A stretch of DNA of 64,000 nt from Papilionanthe hookeriana x Papilionanthe teres (GCA_022702705.1 CM040434.1:58521022-58585021); one strand, 5' to 3'. Counted from the stretch's first letter, positions 38,581 to 51,559 are shown. Notes: generated by a model not told the origin, from the letters alone. Made by a program: numbers and translations.

Positions 38581-39018
38581 TGGTCAATCCTTGACCAAAT
38601 GACAAACTTATTGACCCACTAGGTCAACTTTTGACCAAAAAGTCAACTTTTGTCAAAATTGTAAATCCTTAACCCAATGAGCAACCCACTGACCCAATAA
38701 ATCGACTTTTGACCCAAAGTCAATTTTCGTTAAGATTGCAAATTTTTGACTTAATGACCAATTATTGACCCAATAGGTCAACCTTTAACCAAAAAGTCAA
38801 CTTTGGTCAAAATTGTTAATCCGTGACCCAATGACCAACCCATTAACCCAATAGGTCAACTTTTGACCAAAAAGTCAAGTTTGGTCAAAATAGTCAATTT
38901 TTGACCTAATGACTACCTCATTGACCCAAAAGGTCAACTTTTGACCAAAAAGTCAAATTTGGTGAAAATGGTCAATTTCTAACACAATGACCTAAATGTC
39001 AACTTTGGTGAAAATGGT
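38500..39018 (+). repeat. 3.71-kb unit, third start cut by the gap
   Basis: From about 38.5 kb the sequence again matches 33.0-33.47 kb, with CCACTAGGTCAAC, a CAATTTTCGTTAAGATTGC subunit and a T monomer at 38991. It then runs into the N gap. The distance between T monomers here is 1837 bp, about half the 3.7-kb unit. Confidence 0.72.
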
Positions 39019-39518
39019 NNNNNNNNNNNNNNNNNNNNNNNNNNNNNNNNNNNNNNNNNNNNNNNNNNNNNNNNNNNNNNNNNNNNNNNNNNNNNNNNNN
39101 NNNNNNNNNNNNNNNNNNNNNNNNNNNNNNNNNNNNNNNNNNNNNNNNNNNNNNNNNNNNNNNNNNNNNNNNNNNNNNNNNNNNNNNNNNNNNNNNNNNN
39201 NNNNNNNNNNNNNNNNNNNNNNNNNNNNNNNNNNNNNNNNNNNNNNNNNNNNNNNNNNNNNNNNNNNNNNNNNNNNNNNNNNNNNNNNNNNNNNNNNNNN
39301 NNNNNNNNNNNNNNNNNNNNNNNNNNNNNNNNNNNNNNNNNNNNNNNNNNNNNNNNNNNNNNNNNNNNNNNNNNNNNNNNNNNNNNNNNNNNNNNNNNNN
39401 NNNNNNNNNNNNNNNNNNNNNNNNNNNNNNNNNNNNNNNNNNNNNNNNNNNNNNNNNNNNNNNNNNNNNNNNNNNNNNNNNNNNNNNNNNNNNNNNNNNN
39501 NNNNNNNNNNNNNNNNNN
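39019..39518. other. assembly gap, 500 N
   Basis: Exactly 500 N characters. A round number usually marks a scaffold gap of unknown true size. The left flank ends in a truncated T-type monomer of the 3.7-kb unit. The right flank begins in sequence matching about 17.5 kb, a different unit, so the two sides do not continue each other. The join and the real length are therefore uncertain. Confidence 0.99.
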
Positions 39519-40740
39519 TAATAGTCAACTTTTAACCAAAAAAGTCAACTTTTGTCAAAATGGTTAATTTCTGACCCAATGACCAACCCATTGACCGAAT
39601 AGGTCAACTTTTGACTAAAAAGTCAACTTTGGTCAAAATGATCAATCTTTGACCCAATGACCAACCCATTGACCCAATATGTCAACTTTTGACCAAAAAT
39701 TCAACTTTGGTCAAAATGATCAATCCTTGACCCAATGACCAACCCATTGGCCTAATAAGTCAACTTTTAACGAAAATGTTATTTTTGGTCAAAATAGTCA
39801 ATTTTTGAATTAATGACCAACTATTGACCTAATAAGTCAATCTTTGACCATAAAGTCAACTTTGGTCAAAATGGTCAATCCTTGACCCAATGACAAAACC
39901 CATTAACCCAATAGGTCAACATTTGAGCAAAACGTCAATTTTAGTCAAAATTGTCAATTTTGACATATTGACCACCCATTGACCCAATAAGTCAACTTTT
40001 GACCAAAAAGTCAATTTTGGTTAAAATTGTCAATTTTTGACCAAATGACCAACTCATTGACCCAATAGGTCAACTTTTGACCAAAAAGTCATATTTGGTC
40101 AAAATGGTCAATTCTTGACCAAATTACCAACTCATTGACCAAATAGGTCAACTTTTGACTAAAAAGTCAACTTTGGTCAAAATGGTCAATTTATGACCCA
40201 ATGACCACTCCGTTCAACCAATGGGTAAATTTTGATCAAAAATTGACAATTTTGACCAAAAATTATGTTTTGGTCAAAATAGTTAATTTTTACCCAAATG
40301 ACCAATTATTTACCTAATAAGTCAATCACTGACCAAAAAGTTAACTTTAGTCAAAATGGTCAATCCTTGACCCAATGACAAATCCATTGACTCAATAGGT
40401 CGGCTTTTGACCAAATAGTCAATTTTGGTCAAAATATTCAATTTTTGACCTAATGACCACCCAATGACCCAATAGGTCAACTTTTGAACAAATAGTTAAC
40501 TTCTGTCAAAATGGTCAATTTTTGACTCAATGACCAACCCACAGACACAATAGATCAACTTCTGACCAAAAAGTTATCTTCGGTTAAAATGGTCAATTCT
40601 TGACCCAATTACCAACTAATTGACCAAATAGGTCAACTTTTGATGAAAAAGTCAATTTTGGTCAAAATGTTCAATTTTTGACCCAATGACCACCTCCTTG
40701 ACCAAATGGGTTAACTTTTGACAAAAAATTTAAATTTGGT
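39519..40740 (+). repeat. second copy of 17.5-18.6 kb
   Basis: Collinear with 17485-18609. Offsets are 22035 (17531 to 39566) and 22131 (18601 to 40732); the 96-bp change is one five-subunit D monomer present here (40185-40281) and absent from the other copy. The segment ends at a sharp join to 7.2-kb copy 3 at 40740/40741. Confidence 0.8.
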
Positions 40741-41766
40741 AAAAATAGTCAATTTTTTACCTAAAAACACCCAATAGGTCAACTTTTAACAAAAAAGTTA
40801 ACTTTGGTCAAAAGGGTCAATTTTTGACCCAATGACCAACCCATTGACCCAATAGGTCAACTTTTGACTAAAAAGTCATCTTTGGTCAAAATGGTCAATT
40901 CTTGACCCAATTACCTACTCATTGACCAAATAGGTCAACTTTTGACCAAAATGTCGACTTTGGTAAAAATGGACAATTTCTGATATGAGGACCACCGCGT
41001 TGACCATTTCAGTCAAAATAATCAATTTTTGTCCTAATGACCAATTATGAACCCAATAAGTCATACTCTGACTGAAAAGTTAACTTTGGTCAAAATGGTC
41101 AATCTTTAACCCAAAGACAAACCCATTGACCCAATAGGTCAACTTTTGACAAAAAAATCAATTTTGGTCAAAATAGTCAATTTTTTATATAATGACCACC
41201 CATTGACCCAATAGGCCAACTTTTGACCAAAAAGTCAACTTTGCTCAAAATGGTCAATTTTTGACCCAATAGATCAACTTTTGACCCAAAGGTCATCGTC
41301 GGTCAAAATGGTCAATTCTTGACCCAATTACCAACTCATTGACCAAATATGTCAACTTTTGAGCAAAAAGTCAACATTGGTCAAAATGGTCAATCCTTGA
41401 CCTAATGACCAACCCATTGACCCAATAGGTCAACTTTTGACCGAAAAGTCAATTTTGGTCAAAATAGTCAATTTTTTACCAAATGACCAATTATTGACCC
41501 AGTAAGCCAATCTCGGACCAAAAAGTCAACTTTGGTCAAAATAGTTGATATGTGACTCAATGACAAACCCATTGAACCAATAGCTCAACCGTTGACCAAA
41601 AAGTCAACTTTGGTCAAAATGGTTAATTTCTGACCCATTGACCAAAAGGTCAACTTTTGTCCAGAAAGTTAACTTTGGTCAAAATGGTCAATTTTTGACC
41701 CAATGACCAACCCATTGACACAATAGGTCAACTTTTGACCAAAAAGTCAACTTTGGTCAAAATTGT

Positions 41767-41815
41767 CAATTTCTAATGACACTAATGGACCAACGTCAAT
41801 TCGGCCCGATAAGTC
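41767..41815 (+). repeat. degenerate monomer with scrambled core
   Basis: The expected second subunit is replaced by ATGACACTAATGGACC and GTCAATTCGGCCCGAT. The homologous place in copy 1 (about 20410-20450) is a normal monomer. It is a local rearrangement or error. Confidence 0.65.
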
Positions 41816-42161
41816 AACTTTTGAACTAAAAAGTCAATTTTGGTCAAAATAATCAATTTTTGACCTAATGACCCATTATTGACCCAATAAGTCAATCTCT
41901 GACAAAAAAGTCAACTTTGGTCATAATGGTCAATCATTGACCCAATGACAAACTCATTGACCCAATAGGTCAACTTTTGACAAAAAGGTCAACTTTGGTC
42001 AAAATGGTCAATCCTTGTCTCAATTACTAACCCACTGACCCAATAGATGAACTTTTGATCAAAAAGTCAATTTAGGTCAAAATAGTAAATTTTTGACTTA
42101 ATGACCAATTATTGACCCAAAAGGTTAACTTTTGACCAAAAAGTCGACTTTGGTCAAAATG

Positions 42162-42239
42162 GTCAATCCTTGACCCAATGACCAACCCATTGACCCAATA
42201 GGTCAACTTTTGACCAAAATGTCAACTTTAGTCAAAATG
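42162..42239 (+). repeat. reference 78-bp monomer (type A)
   Basis: A clean example of the basic unit, exactly 78 bp from GTCAAT to the next GTCAAT. It splits into four subunits of 20, 20, 19 and 19 bp that align with one another. The 13-bp cores of the type consensus are GTCAATCCTTGAC, CCAACCCATTGAC, GTCAACTTTTGAC and GTCAACTTTGGTC. Three of the four keep a TTGAC right half and three keep a GTCAA left half. The spacers between cores are AT-rich (CCAATGA, CCAATAG, CAAAAA and AAAATG types). This suggests that the monomer arose by tetramerisation of a short palindromic unit of about 19.5 bp. Confidence 0.9.
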
Positions 42240-42828
42240 GTCAATCCTTGACCCAATGACTAACTCATTGACTACAAAGGACAACGTTTGACCAAGAAGT
42301 CAATTTTAGCCAATTGTCAATTTTTGACCTAATGACCACCTCATTGATCGAAAAGGTCAACTTTTGACCAAAAAGTCAAATTTGGTCAAAATGGTCAATT
42401 TGTGACACAATGACCTAAATGTCAACTATGGTGAAAATAGACTATCCTTGATCCAATGACCAACCCATTGACCCAATTTGTCAACTTTTCACTAAAATGT
42501 CAACTTTGGCCAAAATGGTTAATCCTTGCCCAATGACCAACACATTGACCCAATAGGTCAACTTTTGACGAAAAAGTCAAATTTGCTCAAAATTGTCAAT
42601 ATTTGACCTAATGACCACCTCCATGACCTAAAAAGGTCAACTTTTGACGAAAAAGATAACTTTGGTCAAAATGGTCAGTCCTGGACTCAATGACCAACCC
42701 ATTGATCCAAAAGGTCTTCTTTTGAACAAAAAATCAATTTTGGTCAAAATAGTCAATTTTTGACCTAATGACCAATTATTAACCCAAGAAGTCAATCTCT
42801 GACCAAAAAGTCAACATTGGTCATAATG

Positions 42829-42943
42829 GTCAATCCTTGACCCAATGACAAACCAATTGACCCAATAGGTCAACTTTTGACCAAAAAGTCAACTTTCGTC
42901 CAAAAAGTTAACCTTTGTCAAAAAAGTCTATTTGGTCTAAATG
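42829..42943 (+). repeat. six-subunit monomer (115 bp), copy 3
   Basis: Same structure as at 28615, 14214 bp further on. The identical 115-bp length in three copies supports one expansion event that predates the 7.2-kb amplification. Confidence 0.87.
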
Positions 42944-43762
42944 ATCAATCCTTGACCCAATGACCAACCCATTGGCCTAATAGGTCAACTCTTAACCAAA
43001 ATGTCAATTTTGGTCAAAATAGTCAATTTTTGACCTAATGACCATCCATTGACCCAATATGTCAACTTTTGACCAAAAAGTAAACTTTGGTCAAAATGGT
43101 CAATTTTTGACCTAATGAGCAACCCATTTACCCAATAGGTCAACTTTTGACCAAAAAAGTCATCAAAATGGTCAATTCTTGACCCAATTACCAACTCATT
43201 GAACAAATATGTCAACTTTTGACCAAAAAGTCAACTTTGGTCAAAATGGTCAATTTCTGACCCAATGACCACCCTGTTGACCCAATGAGTTAACTTTTGA
43301 CCGAAATTGTATTTCGGTCAAAATAGTTAATTTTTGACCTAATGACCAATTATTGACCCAATAAGTCAATCTCTGACCAAAAAGTCAACTTTGATAAAAA
43401 ATGGTCAATCCTTGACCCAATGACAAACCCATTGAGCCAATAGGTCAACTTTTGACCAAAAATTCAATTTTGGTTAAAATTGTCAATTTTTGACCTACTG
43501 ACCATTTATTGACCCAATTAGTCAATCTTTGACCAAAATGTCAACTTTGGTCAAAATGGTCAATCCTTGACCAAATGACCAACCCAGTGACCCAATAGAT
43601 CAACTTCTGACCAAATAGTCAATTTTGGTCAAAATAGTCAATTTTTGACCTAAAGACCAATTATTGACCCAATAGATTAACTTTTGAACTAAATGCCAAC
43701 TTTGGTGAAAATGGTCAATCCTTGATCCAATGAACAACCCATTAACCCAATTTGTCAACTTT

Positions 43763-45500
43763 TGGCTAAAAAGTCAACTTTGGCCAAAATATTTAATCCT
43801 TGACCTAATGACCATCGCATTGACCCAATATGTCAATTTTTGACCTAATGACCGCCTCATTGACCTAAATAGGTCAACTTTTGACCGAAAAGGCAACATT
43901 GGTCAAAATGGTCAATCCTTGAGCCAATGACCAACCCATTGACCCAATAGCTCAACTTTTGACCAAAAAGTCAATTTTGGTCAAAATAGTCAATTTTTGA
44001 CCTAATGACAATTATTTACCCAGTAAGCCAATCTCTGACCAAAAAGTCAATTTTGGTCAAAATGTTCATTCCTTGACCCAACGACCAACCCATTGACCCA
44101 ATAGGTCAACTTTTGACCAAAAATCAGCTTTTGTCAAAATGATCAATTCTTAACCCAATGACCATCCCATTGGCCTAATAAGCCAACTTTTGACCAAAAA
44201 GTCAATTTTGATCAAAATAGTCAAATTTTTAATTAATGACCAATTATTGACCCAAGAAGTCAATCTCTGACCAAAAGTCAACTTTGGTAAAAATGGTCAA
44301 TCCTTGACCCAATGACCAACCCATTGAGCCAATAGGTCAACTTTTGACCAAAAATTCAATTTTGGTTAAAATTGTCAAATTTTGACCTACTGACCATTAA
44401 TTGACCCAATTAGTCAATCTTTGACCAAAAAGTCAACTTTGGTCAAAATGGTCAATCCTTGACCAAATGACCAACCTATTGACCCAATAGATCAACTTCT
44501 GACCAATCAATTTTGGTCAAAACAGTCAATTTTTGACCTAATGACCAATTATTGACCCAATAGGTTAACTTTTGAACTAAATGTCAACTCTGGTTAAAAT
44601 TGTCAATCCTTGATCCAACGACCAACCCATTGACCCAATTTGTCAACTTTTGGCTAAAAAGTCAACTTTGGCCAAAATGGTTAATCCTTGACCTAATGAC
44701 CATCCCATTGACCCAATATGTCAATTTTTCACCTAATGACAGCCTCATTGACCTAAATAAGTCAACTTTTGACCGAAAAGGCAACATTGGTCAAAATGGT
44801 CAATCCTTGAGCCAATGACCAACCTGTTGACCCAATAGGTCAACTTTTGACCAAAGAGTCAATTTTAGTCAAAATAGTCAATTTTTGACCTAATGACAAT
44901 TAATTACCTAGTACGCCAATCTCTGACCAAAAAGTCAATTTTGGTCAAAATGTTCATTCCTTGACCCAACGACCAACCCATTGACCCAATAGGTCAACTT
45001 TTGACCAAAAAATCAACTTTTGCCAAAATGATCAATTTTTAACCCAATGACCAACCCATTGGCCTAATAGGTCAACTTTTACCAAAAAGTCAATTTTTAG
45101 TCAAAATAGTCAAATTTTTAATTAATGACCAATTATTGCCCGAAGAAGTCAATCTGTGATCAAAATTGGTCAAAATGGTCAATCCTTGACCCAATGAAAA
45201 CCCCATTGACCCAATAGGTCAACTTTTGACCAAAAGTTAATTTTGGTCAGAAAAGTCAATTTTTGACCTAATGACCACCGATTGACCCAATAAGTCAACT
45301 TTTGACCAAAAAGTCAACTTTTGTCAAAATGGTCAATTTCTGACCAAATGACCTACCCATTGACCTAATAGGTCAACTTTTGAACAAAAATTCAATTCTA
45401 GTTAAAATAGTCAATTTTTGACCCAATGACCAATTATTGACCCAATAAGTCAATCTCTTAGCAAAAAGTCAACTTTGATCAAAATGGTCAATCCTTGACC
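43763..45500 (+). repeat. 0.89-kb tandem pair inside 7.2-kb copy 3
   Basis: TGGCTA occurs at 43763 and 44651, 888 bp apart. Because all three large copies contain the pair, the 0.89-kb duplication is older than the 7.2-kb amplification. The right end is approximate. Confidence 0.8.
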
Positions 45501-48500
45501 CAATGACAAACTCCTTGACCCAATAGGTCAACTTTTGACCAAAAAGCCAATTTTGGTCAAAATAGTCAATTTTTGACCTAATGACCTCCCGTTAACCCAA
45601 TAGGTCAACTTTTGACCAAAAAGTCAACTTACATCAAAATGATCAATTTTTGACCCATTCACCCAATAGATCAAATTTTGACCAAAAGTCATCTTCAATC
45701 AAAATGGTCAATTCTTGACCCAATTACCAACTCATTGACCAAAAAGTCAACTTTAGTCAAAATGGTCAATTTTTGATCCAATGACCACTTCGTTAACCCA
45801 ATGGGTCAACTTTTGACCAAAAATTTAATTTGGGTCAAAATAGTCAATTTTTGACCTAATGATCAAAACAGTCAATTTTTGAATTAATGACCAATTATTG
45901 ACGCAATAAGTCAATCTCTGACCCAATAGGTCAACTTTTGAAAAAGTCAATTTTGGTCAAAATTGTCAATCCTTGACCCAATGACAAACCCATTGACCCA
46001 ATAGGTCAACTTTTGACCAAAAAGTCAATTTTGGTCAAAATAGTTAATTTTTTACCTAATGACAACCATTGACCCAATATGTCAACTTTTGACCAAAAAG
46101 TCAACTTCGGTCAAAAAGGTCAATTTTTGACCCAATGACCAACCCATTGACCCAATAGGTTAGCTTTTGACCAAAAAGACATCTTTGGTCAAAATGGTCA
46201 ATTCTTAACCCAATTACCAACTCATTGACCAAATAGGTTAACTTTTGACAAAAAAGTCAACTTTGGTCAAAATAGTCAATTTCTGATCTAATGACCACCC
46301 CGTTGACCAAATGGGCTAACTTTTGACCAAAAATTTAATTTTGGTCAATATAAGTCAACTTTTGACCAAAAACTCATCTTTGGTCAAAATGGTCAATTTC
46401 TGACCCATTGACCACCCCGTTGACCCAATGGGTTAACTTTTTATCAAAAATTCAATTTTGGTCAAATTAGTCAATTTTTGACCTAACAACCAATTATTGA
46501 CCCAATAAGTCAATCTTTGACCAAAAAGTCAACTTTGGTAAAAATGGTCAATCCTTGACCTAATAACAAACCCATTGACCCAATAGGTTAACTTTTGACC
46601 AAATGTTAGATTTGGCCAAAAAAGTCAATTTTTGACTTAATAACCAACCATTGATCAAATAGGTCAATTTTTGACCAAAAAGTCAATTTTGGTCAAAATA
46701 GTCAATTTTTTAGCTAATGCCAATTATTGACCCAGTATGCCAATCTCTGACCAAAAAGTCAACTTTGGTCAAATTGGTTAATTTTTGACCCAAAGACAAA
46801 CCCATTGACCCAATAAGTCAACTTTCGACCGAAAAAGTCAACTTTGGTCAAAATGGTCAATTTCTGACCCAATGACCAACCCATTGAACCAATAGGTCAA
46901 CTTTTGACCAAAAAGTCAACTTTCGTCAAAATGGTCAAACCTTGACCCAACAATCAACCCATTGACCCAATAGGTCAACTTTTGACCAAAAAGTCAATTT
47001 TGGTCAAAATAATCAAATTTTGACTTAATGACCACCCATTGACCAAATAAGTCAACTTTTGACCAAAAGTCAACTTTGGTCAAAATTGTCAATCTTTGAC
47101 CCAATGACCAACTCATTGACACAATAGGTCAACTTTTGACCAAAAAGTAAACTTTGGCCCAAATGGTCAATTTTAGACCCAATGACAAACACATTGACCC
47201 AATAAGTCAACTTTTGAACAAAAAGTCAATTTTGGTCAAAATAATCAATTTTTGACCTAATGACCAATTATTGACCCACTAAGTCAATCTCTGACCAAAA
47301 AGTCAACTTTGGTCATAATGGTCAATCCTTGACCAAATGACAAACCAATTGACCCACTAGGTCATCTTTTGACCAAAAAGTCAACTTTTGTCAAAATTCT
47401 AAATCCTTGACCCAATGAGCAATCCACTAACCCAATAGATCGACTTTTGACCCAAAGTCAATTTTCGTTAAGATTGCAAATTTTTGACTTAATGACCAAT
47501 TATTGACCCAATAGGTCAACCTTTGACCAAAAAGTCAACATTGGTCAAATTGTTAATCCTTGACCCAATGACCAACCCATTAACCCAATAGGTCAACTTT
47601 TGACCAAAAAGTCAAGTTTGGTCAAAATGGTCAATTTTTGACCTAAGGACCACCTCATTGACCCAAAAGATCAACATTTGACCAAAAAGTCAAATTTGGT
47701 CAAAATGGTCAATTTCTAACACAATGACCAAATGTCAACTTTGGTGAAAATGGTCAATCCTTGATCCAATGACCAACCCATTAACCCAATTTGTCAACTT
47801 TTCACTAAAAAGTCAACTTTGGCCAAAATGGTTAATCCTTGACCCAATAACCAATCCATTGACCCAATAGGTCAACTTTTGACTAAAAAGTCAGTTTTGC
47901 TCAAAATTGTCAATTTTTGATCGAATGAATCGCCTCATAGACCTAAATAGGTCAACTTTTGACAAAAAAAACAACTTTGGTCGAAATGGTCAATCCTTGA
48001 CACATTGACCAACCAATTGACCCAATAGGTCAACTTTTGACCAAAAAGTCAATTTTGGTAAAAATAGTCAATTTTTGACCTAATGATCATTATTGACCCA
48101 GTAAGCCAATCTATGAACAATAAGTCAACTTTGGTAAAAAATGGTCAATCCTTGACCCAATGACAAAACCATTAACCCAATAGGTCAACTATTGACAGAA
48201 AAGTCAATTTTGGTCAAAATAATCAATTTTTGACCTAATAGTCACCCATTGACCCAATAGGTCAACTTTTGACCAAGAATGTCATCTTTGGTCAAAATGG
48301 TCAATTCTTGACCCAATTACCAACTCATTGGCCAAATAGGTCAACTTTTGACCAAAAAGTCAACTTTGGTCAAAATGGTCAATTTCTAACCCAATGACCT
48401 CCCATTTTAACTAATGGGTTAACTTTTGACCAAAAATTCAATTTTGGTCAAAATAGTCGATTTTTGACCTAATGACCAATTATTGAGCCAATAAGTCAAT

Positions 48501-51500
48501 CTTTGACCAAAAAGTCAACTTTGGTAAAAATGGTCAGTCCTTGACCTAATGACAAACCCATTGACCTCATCGGTCAAATTTTGACCAATAGTCAATTTGG
48601 TCAAAATAGTCAATTTTTGACCTAATGACCACCCATTAACCCAATTGGTCAACTTTTGACCAAAAAGATAACTTTGGTCGAAATGATCAATTTTTGACCG
48701 AATGACCAACCCATTAACCAAATAGGTCAACCTTTGACCAAAAATGTCTGGTCAATTCTTAACCCAATTAACAACTCATTGGCCAAATAGGTCAACTTTT
48801 GACCAAAAAGTCAACTTTGGTCAAAATGGTCAATTTCTGACCCAATGACCTCCCATTTTAACCAATGGGTTAACTTTTGACCAAAAATTCAATTTTGCTC
48901 AAAATAGTCAATTTTTGATCTAATGACCAATTATTGACCCAATAAGTCAATCTTCGACCAAAAAGTCAACTTTGGTTAAAATGGTAAATCCTTGACCTAA
49001 TGACAAAACCCATTGACCTAATGACCACCAATTAACGCAATAGGTCAACTTTTGACCAAAAAGATAACTTTGGTCAAAATGGTCAACTTTTGACCCAACG
49101 ACCAATCCATTGACCCAACAAATCAAATTTTGACCCAAAAAGTCATCTTCGGTCAAAATAGTCAATACTTGACCCAATTACGAACTCATTGAACAAATAG
49201 GTCAACTTTTGACCAAAAAGTCAACTTTGGTCAAAATTAACAAATTCTCACCCAATGACCACCCCGTTGACCCAATGGGTCAACTTTTGACCAAAAATTT
49301 AATTTTGGTCAAATTATTCAATTTTTTCTTAAAGACCATATTGACCCAATAAGTCAATCTCTGACCAAAAAGTCAACTTCGGTCAAGATGGTCAATCCTT
49401 GATCCAATGACCAACCCATTGACCCAATAGATCAACTTTTGACCAAAAAGTCAACTTTAGTCAAAATGATCAATCCTTGACCCAATGACCAACCTATTGG
49501 CCAATAGGTCAACTTTTGATAAAAAAAAGTCAATTTTGGTCAAGATAGTCATATCTTGAATTAAAGACCAATTATTGACCGAACAAGTCAATCTCTGACC
49601 AAAAAGTCAACTTTAGTCAAAATGGTCAATATTTGGCGCAATGACAAACCCATTAACCCAATAGGTTAACTTTTGACCAAACAGTCACTTTTTGTCACAA
49701 TATTCAAATTTTGACTGAATGACAACCTATTGACCCAATTGATCAACTTTTGACAAAAAAGTTAACTTTTGTCAAAATGGTCAATTCTTGACCCAATTAC
49801 CAACTCATTGACCAAATAGGTCAACTTTTGACCAAAAAGTCATTTTAGGACAAAATGGTCAATTTCTGACCCAATGACCACCCCGTTCACCTTATGGGTT
49901 AACTTTTGACCAAAAAGTCAATTTTGGTCAAAATAGTTAATTTTTGACCTAATAACTAATTATTGACCCAGTAAGTCAATCTCTGACAAAAAAGTCAACT
50001 TTGGTCAAAATGGTCAATTCTTGAACTAATGACAAACCCATTGAGCCATAGGTCAACTTTTGATCAAAAAAGTCAATTTTGGTCAAAATAGTCAATTTTT
50101 TACTTAATGACCATCCATTGACCCAAAAAGTCAACTTTTGACCAAAAAGTCAATTTTGGTCAAAATAGTTAATTTTTGACCTAATGACCAATTATTTACC
50201 CACTAAGCCAATCTTTGACCAAAAAGTCAACTTTGTTCAAAATAGTCAATCCTTGACCCAATGACCAACTCATTGACCCAATAGGTCAACTTTTGACAAA
50301 AAAACAACTTTGGTCAAAATGATCAATTTTTGACCCAATGACCAACCATTGACCCAATAGATCAACTTTTGACAAAAAAGTGAACTTTGGTGAAAATGGT
50401 CAATTCTTGACATAATTAACAACTCATTGATCAAAAAGGTCAACTTTTGATTAAAAAGTGAACTTTGGTGAAAATGGTCAATTTTTGACCTAAAGACCAC
50501 CCTGTTGAACCAATGGGTCAACTTTTAACAAAAAACTTAATTTTGGTCAAAGTAATCAATTTTGACCTAATGACAAATTATTGATTCAATAAGTCAATCT
50601 TTGACCAAAAAGTCAGCTTTGGCCAAATGGTCAATCCTTAACCCAATGACAAACCCATTGACCGAATAGGTCAACTTTTGACCCAAAAGTCAACTTCGGT
50701 CAAAATGGTAAATCCTTGACCTAATGACCAACCCACTGACCCAGTAGATCGACTTTTGTTCAAAATATCAATTTTGGTCAAAATAGTTAATTTTTTTGAA
50801 TTAATGACCAATTATTGACCCAATAAGTCAATCTCTGACCAAAAAGTCAACTTTGTTCAAAATGGTTAATCCTTGACCCAATGACCAACCCATTGACCCA
50901 ATAGGTCAACTTTTGACAAAAAAGACAACTTTGGTCAAAATCATCAATCCTTGACACAATGACCAACCAATTGGCCTAATGTCAACTTTTGACCAAGAAG
51001 TCAATTTTGGTAAAAATAGTTAATTTTTGAATTAATGCCCAATTATTAACCCAATAAGTCAATCTCTGACCAAAAAGTCAACTTTGGTCAAAATGATCAA
51101 TCCTTGACCCAATGACAAACCTATTGACCCAATAGGTCAACTTTTGACCAAAAAGTCAATTTGGTCAAAATTGTCAAATTTTGACCTAATGACCTCCCAT
51201 TGACCCAAAAGATCAACTTTTGACCAAAAAAGTCAACTTTGGTCAAAGTGGACAATTTTTGACCCAATGAGCAACCCATTGACCCTATAGGTCAACTTTT
51301 GACTAAAAAGTCATCTTTACTCAAAATGATTAATTCTTGACCCAATTACCAACTCATTGACCAAATAGGTCAACTTTTGACCAAAAAGTTAACTTTGGTC
51401 AAAATGGTCAATTTGTGACCCAATGACCACCCTGTTGACCCAATGGGTTAACTTCTGACCAAAAATTAAATTTTATTTTAAATAATCAATTTTTGACCTA

Positions 51501-51559
51501 ATGACCAATTATGGACCCAATAAGTTAATCTATGACCAAAAAGTCAACTTTGGTCAAAA

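Larger units (their letters stand above)
1..39018. repeat. 78-bp satellite array, left part
   Basis: The whole stretch is a head-to-tail array of diverged monomers of about 78 bp, with no unique DNA between them. A typical monomer runs from one GTCAAT to the next and carries GTCAA or TTGAC cores about every 10 bp. Direct spacing checks give 78 (for example 42162 to 42240 in the right part), 77 for the B type, and occasional 37, 46, 49, 97/98 and 115 bp variants. All monomers are in the same orientation; I saw no inverted block. AT content is clearly high by eye. No promoter, terminator, RNA or gene stands out. The array continues past the left edge of the window. Confidence 0.97.
40741..49690 (+). 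repeat. 7.2-kb super-repeat, copy 3, extended to 8.95 kb
   Basis: Third copy, matching copy 2 from about 26.4 to 35.67 kb. The offset drifts from about 14.34 kb (26842 to 41185) to 14.04 kb (35642 to 49681). It starts at a sharp join: up to 40740 the sequence follows 18609, and from 40741 it follows 19228. Eight monomers (618 bp) present in copy 1 are thus missing. It ends where the homologue in copy 2 jumps back to the 3.7-kb unit. Confidence 0.83.

Noticed and set aside
38992..39535. Open frames of about 178 codons on both strands
   Set aside because: They consist almost wholly of N from the assembly gap.
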